This document shows, in pieces, positions 57,801 to 64,000 of a stretch of DNA of 64,000 nucleotides. The position numbers and the translations under genes are program-made. Source of the stretch: Pipra filicauda. Taxonomy: Eukaryota > Chordata > Aves > Passeriformes > Pipridae. The notes below the pieces were generated by a model. That model ran no database searches and was not told the origin of the DNA. It worked only from the letters and a program-made list of their open reading frames with translations. Position 1 is the first letter of the stretch. Each line of letters starts with the position of its first letter. The stretch lies in NCBI RefSeq assembly GCF_003945595.2, contig NW_024104405.1, positions 913,287-977,286 of the forward strand, written 5' to 3'.

Positions 57801-60524
57801 GGATCCTTCAACAAGGCAAAAAAAAAAAAAAAAAGGAAGATATTTTAATGTTCTTCCTTCAGCTTTCCAGTCAGCAGATGGAAATTATATAATTAGATGT
57901 ACTGACATCATCATCCAAAAAACACTTGCAGTCCCCCGTGTCTTTAACAGCTGGTAACATGAAGAGATTAAAAGAGAGAGATGAGATCCCTCAAAGTAAT
58001 TTCTGCAGCTTGCTTTGCTCAGGAGACAGAAAATCCCCCTGGCTGGTGGGAAAGTCAACCTGCCCCTGAATTACCACCTTGTCCTGCAAGGTTCTGCTCC
58101 TCCCAGCCCTGCCACGCTTTGGAATTCCGTGAATCCTTCACATAGGAACCCACAGCTCCCACTTCTTGTGGAATGACTTCCCCCTTGCCCTCTCCCAGAG
58201 GAAACTCCAAAGGAAGAGTTGTCACCGTGACATTCAAACTGACAGAGGACAAAAATCAGGGAGGGCAAGTGCTCTCCGTACAAGTTTCAGTTTTCCCCAG
58301 TGTTCCCGTGTCTGGCAGTGCAGCGCTGCACATAAATACAGCCATCACCACAGTGTACCCCAAAAAACTGCTGTGCACTCCAAATCTGGGCTCAGAAACC
58401 CACACAGAACTTGAACAACAAGGCAAAAAGAAAGGGTGGAGGGAAAAGGGGGAAGAGTCTGGTCATGCAGGAAGAAAACATCTTGCAGGTCCCACACAGA
58501 AGTGACCCACGTAGACATTCCTAAATCCAGTGGGGCAGGAGGAACTGGTGTTGGGTTTTTTCTTACAGATCACCAAGGATCAAAAGGAATGGTCTGAGAT
58601 CACAGGATCCTTCACCTGGAGAGATGAACCCTGACCAAAATCCCGACTGAGGCAATTCCTCCCACCCCCACTTTCAGGATTTACAGAGCTTTTCTCCTGT
58701 GGAATGCAAACTCTTTGTAACACAACACACAGGCTAGTGCAGAAGTAGTGCCTGAAATCCACATCCAAGAGTTCCAACAGCAGGTCTGCAGAGGTGTAAT
58801 CAGAGCAAAGAGTCTGGAGCACACATTTACACAGAGCAAAGCCATGGTTTGATCCCTGCTGCACCCCAAGACCCGATGGCAGCAGATGGCAGCAGCAAGC
58901 ACAGCACTAGCAAAGTTCAGTTTGGGAGACTGTTTTTCTGGGCATCTGGAAAAAAAGGCCTGTTCCTCAGGAATTACTCACTTGCTCAACTGCTTTGTTA
59001 TCAGGGTAAGGTGCAGAGAGACCAAACACAGCCTGATTTATTACAGGTCTTTTTATGTTCACTGGTTTTCCAGAAACAAAACTTGACACAAATCCCCTGT
59101 CTGCCAAGAACAGTGTGAACCAGAGGACCTGACTCCAAACGAGTGGGTCTGTCCCACCCCGAGGGAATTTAGTCAGCTCAGACCCACACACTGCAAGAGA
59201 ATCCAGCTTTTGTTTTTAAAATACGATCCAGTGTTTGCTCACTTGTCCAGGACTTCTCAACTTCTGAAGTGCACACACTCAGAACATATAAAAGGTCACT
59301 TCTTTGCCAAACTAAGAGCACTTGGAAGTTGCCCAGGGTTTGGGACTGAGGAAGGACCTGCTCCACACGTGCTCAGAGCACACATAACCTGCGAGATTCA
59401 GGCTGAAGGTACAAGGTGTGCTCTCTCTGAGCAGGAGAAGCTTCTTCCTGAGGGTTTGCCCTTAAAGGGCAAAGTCCTTCAACAATAACCCCCAAAATCT
59501 CAGTTTTTGGGAGGCATGCAGGCAGCTGATCACACACCTGCTGCCCGAACCTCTCCCTCCCTCCCCATCCTGCCCCACTCTTTTCCACGAAAAAGCTGAT
59601 TTTAATTAGATGAGATTTTTCAAAGAGGAAAATTGAAAGCCCAGTCACCAGTCAGTACTTCTTGCCACGACACACTCGGAGAGAGCAGCCAGGAACAACA
59701 ACCAGTGGCTTCTTGCTGCACTTCCCTGACCCAACTGCACCGTTTGTACCCCCAAACGTGGTGCTGGGACCACAGCTCCTCCCGCCTGAGCCAGCTTTAA
59801 AAATAAATAGTGCTGAGCTCAGAGCAGAGTTTGGTTACAGGGACTACGTAGGAGGAAAGAACAAGCCCTCAGAGGCAAACAGGAGGGAGAAAGGTGGGGA
59901 GAAGTAACCCAAAAACCTGAGGGAGCAGGTTCTGTCCTTCCACTGGAGCCACGCTGACAAATTTTGCTTAAATTGAAGCCAAGAGAGTTCACTAATTATG
60001 ATGTATTTTTTAAGATGTACCTGCTCTGTGATTGCTGCACATCAGTCCTCCACTTTAGCCTGGCAAAGGAAGGCCCCCAGCTCTGTGCTCATTGTGCAGA
60101 TGTGGGTTTGTTTGTGTTACTGGGCCCACCCAGAAGAATTGGTCTGTACGGCCTTATTTAGATTATATAGGATACATCGAGTGCTCATTCAAGTTTGTTA
60201 TCTTCTAAACCAGCAGCAAATTTATACCAAAGACAAGCTACTTTAAAACGGCCTTATTATCCTGAATCTGACAAGTTAATAAGACACTAAAAGCATTCAC
60301 AAGACTAATTCAGCTTTCTCTTCAGCTTTATAAATGGTTCCAGACAATTACCTTTTAAAAATAAGCATTTCCATAATTTTTTGCTATAGCAGTCACAAAA
60401 CAGTCCATTTATATCACAAAGTCTGGTGATTAATTCTTAAACAAGGGCCCTGGTTGCACAACACCAACGGCTCCCGTGGTGCTGCACAAAGATCCCAGTA
60501 TTTGGCAGTGGTTTAAAGTACTTG
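45871..60524 (-). other. MED13L: MED13L long intron, third part (no gene recognised)
   Basis: Mostly AT-rich unique sequence. It contains a five-copy 40-bp array at 52881-53075, a poly-T run at 51783-51797, a poly-A run near 57819-57834 and a short CA run near 54700. No exon or transposon is recognised. Confidence 0.7.
52881..53075. repeat. Five tandem copies of a 40-bp unit
   Basis: The unit is GATGTGATTCCACACTCGAG + GATCACTGGGAGGCTGGGGA, starting at 52881, 52921, 52961, 53001 and 53041. The copies are almost identical. The first differs by CACCGGG and CTGTGGA. The last is cut short by CTGCCGG. Confidence 0.97.
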
Positions 60525-60735
60525 TTCCACCCCCTGCCACGGGCAGGACACCTCCCACCAGCCCAGGTTACTCCAGCCTGGCCTGGGACACTTCCAGGGA
60601 TCCAGGGGCAGCCACAGCTTCTCTGCCCAACCTGTGCCAGGGCCTCCCCACCCTCACAGGGAACAATTCCTTCCCAAGATCTAATCTAAACCTACTCTCA
60701 GTTTAAAACCACCCCCCCTTGCCCTGTCACTACTT
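60525..60735 (-). mobile_element. CR1 LINE fragment, minus strand
   Basis: Reads CCACCCCCTGCCACGGGCAG, CACCTCCCACCAGCCCAGGT, CTGGGACACTTCCAGGGATC, GGGGCAGCCACAGCTTCTCT and TCCCCACCCTCACAGGGAAC, a reverse CR1 3' end that lacks the terminal bases. Confidence 0.92.
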
Positions 60736-62106
60736 TAGTCCGAGTCTTCAGAAAATAAGGGTTAGCAAAAATTTTTAAGGGAACGTAGCTCTCAGAAAAC
60801 AGAGTTGGAGAATAAATAACCTCCGTAACTCTGTTCTGAAACAAAGCGTTATTTCAAGATCAAGTTATTTTAAAGAGGTGTAAAAGTGTCAGAAAAAACA
60901 ATGCAGTCGATATTATTCAATGGAATTGCTTTCAACTGAAGTTTTCTTTCCTATTTTTGGAGAGAGACTGAAGAATGTTTTGGCTTTAGGCACCGGTTTT
61001 ATTTATGAATATGAGGAAGTGTATTTACTTCTGAATTGGACTGAAAACAAATCCTGCAGTGCCACTGTTTTTGCAGAACTTCGAGGAGCACCTACTGCTT
61101 ACAGGGATTTTAAATCAGCTCAGGGACCAAACCCAGCCTGACTTTCAGAACCCCAAGGTTCTGTGGGGAGGTTCCTGCAGCTGCACCTACAGTTGGAGCT
61201 GTGACAGATTTCAGTGTTCGAAACCAAGGCCCTCTAAATATCTGCAGAAGCCCTTCAGTCAATCCATCACTGATACAGTAAGTGACAACACTTGTGTTTG
61301 GCAGCCAGTGCAACTGGGAGCCCTGACAAATCTCATTAGCAGCACATCAGGGGCACTTAGTTTATCCTTTCCATACAGCGCCAACAGGGAGGGTGGAACC
61401 AGACAAGGAGCTTAAACATTAGTGGGACTGCACTAATTGGTCACCAAGTCCTGATTAAGCCAAGGCTTCACACAGAATTACTGAAGTTCAAGTATCCCAC
61501 ACAGAAGTGTATCCAAAAACACTTAATGAAGACACCAAGTCGCTTCTGAACTACACAAATAAGGCATGAAAAGTAAAAGAACCAAAAATAGGTAACTCTG
61601 ATTTTCTTGAACTGCCTGCCTTTTGTGCACTCCTAGTCCAAAATATTTTGATCATTTAAATAACTACGTTTTTTAAAAGTTACAAAAGCGTGAAAAATAA
61701 TCTCTCAATTGCAGGAAATAATGTAAATATTTGGCATATATGTAGACAATCCAGTAACCTCATATAAGTAAATATTTGTAAGATAAACAATGATGCCCAG
61801 AAATAATAACTGCAAGAGAAGGTTTTACAACATCCAGAAGTTACAGATGACTAGATCAGCTTTATGTATTTGTTCATTTACATTAATTAAATCAGTAAAA
61901 AAGATCTTTAACTTCAATATTCTAGAGATAACTCCTCTGCATTATAAACTGGAATCCACAAAAGTATATGCCACCATATCCCCCCAAATGGGAAAAGAGG
62001 AAACACAAGGGAACATATATCCCAACACCCATATCCTGTATATCCTGGCTTCCTCACAACCCTACGAGGAGATGGTACTTATAAACATCCACTGAAAATA
62101 GATGGA
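60736..62106 (-). other. MED13L: MED13L long intron, unique stretch
   Basis: AT-rich sequence between two CR1 copies with nothing recognisable in it. Confidence 0.7.
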
Positions 62107-62755
62107 TTCACAGAATCACAGAATCAGCTGGGTTGGAAAAGACCTCTGAGATCATCATGTCCAACCCTTGATCCAACCCCGCCGTGGTTCCCAGCCCATG
62201 GCACTGATGCCACATCCAGTCTCACCTTAAACACCTCCAGGGATGGAGAATCCACCACTTCCCTGGGCAGCCCATTCCAATGGCTGAGCACCCTCTCTGC
62301 AAAGAAATTCCTTCTAATATCCAACCTAAACCTCCCCTGGCTCAGCTTCAGACCCAGCCCTCTTGTCTTGCTGAGAGTTGCCTGGGAGAAGAGACCAACC
62401 CCCCCCCCGTCTCCCCCCTCCTGTCAGGGAGTTGCAGAGAGTGAGGAGGTCTCCCCTGAGCCTCCTCCTCTCCAGGCTGAGCCCCTCCAGCTCCCTCAGC
62501 CTCTCCTCACAGCACTTGTGCTCCAGTCCCTTCCCCAGCCTTGTTGCTCTTCCCTGGACCTGCTCCAGCCCCTCCAGGGCCTTCCTGAGCTGAGGGCCCA
62601 GAACTGGACACAGCACTCCAGGGGTGGCCCCACCAGTGCTGAGTCCAGGGGAAGAATCACTTCCTTGGACCTGTTGGCCACCCTGTTCCTGAGCCAGGCC
62701 AGGATCCACTGGCCCTCTTGTCCACCTGGGCACGCTCTGGCTCATGTTCAGCTTC
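62107..62755 (-). mobile_element. CR1 LINE 3' end, minus strand, the longest copy here
   Basis: Starts with the CR1 terminal repeats in reverse (TCACAGAATCACAGAATCAG), then GGGTTGGAAAAGACCTCTGA, CTCCAGGGATGGAGAATCCA, GGCAGCCCATTCCAATGGCT and CCTTCTAATATCCAACCTAA. It continues with the CTGAGCCTCCTCCTCTCCAG block and ends near GTCCACCTGGGCACGCTCTG. At about 650 bp it extends into the end of the CR1 reverse-transcriptase reading-frame region or its 3' UTR. No intact protein is present. Confidence 0.93.
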
Positions 62756-64000
62756 CAAGTCTTTCAGAAGGAAAAAGGCTTTGGAGCAGGGAGCTCACCA
62801 AAATCCAACTGCTACAAGCCCTGTGAGAGCACCTTGGATGTCAGAGTGGCTCGAGCACAGCTCAGGAACACTGGGAACCTTAGGAGGCAGAGGGCACGAG
62901 GGAGTTGTTCTTTCCCAGGACAGGAGGGGATAAGGATTGTGGTAAGAACTCCTTTCACAGCAGTGGGTGTTGGTCAGCAGTGCCTGTCTCCTGTGCTGGG
63001 GCTCCAGGGGACACAAACACCCCGGGGACAAAACTGCCATGCCAGGTCACACTGTGAGTGCCAACCCTGCCCACGCTGGGAATTCCTGCATGGAATGAGG
63101 GTCCCAGGGTCTGTCAGGGACACACAGGCAGTGCAAATGCCACCACCACTCGCCAACAGCACTGGGGGATTGCTGCACCCACGCCAGGAGGTCCCTGCAG
63201 GAACAGACCCTCTGTTATCAGCGCTGGAGGAGAAGCAATTCCTGACTCACTCCTATCACCCCAACCCCCCCTCTGATGGGCTGAAGGACCCCCAGCACCT
63301 CCCCAGCACCCCCGGCCTTTATCTGGGCTGCCTGGCCCTGGTGATGCTCCCAGCAAACAGCTGGATGAGACACTGCACACACCTCCTGAACCAGCTGACT
63401 GGGGACACAGCCCAGAGGAGCAGGGCTCCAGTGACATCCCACCCCATGCAGGGAGCCCTGCTATTGTTCCCAGGACTTTATCCTGCCGGCCAAGGGTCAA
63501 GGAATCCGAAGAATCGGTGCCTGGGGTGGCTTTGCTGCTGCCTTTGTAATGCCTTTCCCCCGGGAAGGCAGAGGGAAGGCTGGGCCTGGGTGGGAGCTGC
63601 AGGATCAGGGTCCCATCACCGAGGGGCTGCACAAACCCCCCTCCAACCCCACTGGTGTCCCAAAGCACAGCCGTGCAGGGGCACTGCAACCTGGGGCATT
63701 GCCAGGCTGCTCCCTGACAGGGCTCACCAGCTCTGACAAAATGCTGCTTTATTACTTTCATTACTAAATAAAAAAAACAATAAAAAGACAATTGAGTACC
63801 AAATACCCCTTAATTTATAGCTTATCTAGACAGTTGCTTTGGTGATAAAGCACAGGAACGTTACTATTTTCAGCCCAAAATGCTTTTTTTCCTGCACAGT
63901 TTTTTTGCTAATGTTTTCCATCAAGGTTTTTATACACGAGATTCTTGGAATATGACACAGACAAACAAAATAATCCAAGACTACCAGCAGCATATATAAC
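62756..64000 (-). other. MED13L: MED13L long intron, right edge of the window
   Basis: Moderately GC-rich up to about 63730, then AT-rich. An open frame of about 330 codons on the plus strand (62744-63736) has no recognisable domain and starts inside CR1 sequence, so I do not treat it as a gene. Confidence 0.65.

Noticed and set aside
62368..63736. Open frames at the right end (152 and 330 codons, plus strand)
   Set aside because: The first is antisense of CR1. The second starts in CR1 sequence and continues into unremarkable GC-rich intron without a domain.
30299..64000. Possible upstream MED13L exons encoding residues 1-159
   Set aside because: I searched both by expected peptide motifs (WENGLSYECRTLL, RIGKWFVRPYE) and by likely codons and found no match. 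They are probably beyond the right edge.

Overview
The window is vertebrate nuclear DNA, and specifically bird DNA. It carries a split gene with canonical GT-AG introns, at least eight CR1 LINE 3' ends in the avian style, one LTR-like element, and no bacterial-type gene organisation. A songbird is possible because of the LTR-like element, but I cannot prove the order.

The one gene I can support is MED13L, on the minus strand. It encodes Mediator complex subunit 13-like, a scaffold of the CDK8 kinase module. Fifteen coding exons lie between 780 and 30298, read from high to low coordinates. All 14 internal exon-exon junctions keep codon phase and reading frame. Together they hold 3862 coding bases (about 1287 codons), corresponding to roughly residues 160-1447 of a protein of about 2200 residues. 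The exons for the first ~160 residues lie to the right of the window, so the intron starting at 30299 runs past 64000 (at least 33.7 kb). The last third (the PIWI-like C-terminal part) lies to the left of base 1. The coded part covers the end of the Med13 N-terminal domain, a candidate Fbw7 phosphodegron (LTPPTSPEQ), a long low-complexity middle, the [10 protein letters not shown] basic-proline stretch, a conserved cysteine cluster, and the MID-like segment ending at [10 protein letters not shown].

The introns hold the unusual material. A 33-copy ~28-29 bp minisatellite touches the acceptor of the 947-nt exon, and every repeat unit looks like a 3' splice site on the gene strand. A 12-copy 46-57 bp minisatellite sits about 30 nt before another exon and is open in frame with it. 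A ~195 bp GTTCT-rich array lies before the exon at 30153-30298. A ~150 bp diverged direct repeat flanks the 100-nt exon at 14093-14192.

From 30299 to 64000 I found no coding exon. This part is intron with a probable solo LTR (about 37489-38390), a compact CpG island (about 45350-45870), three small tandem duplications or arrays, two CR1 copies near the right end, and long unremarkable stretches. I see no RNA genes, CRISPR arrays or other protein genes. Comparisons with human MED13L and MED13 are from family knowledge, not from a search.
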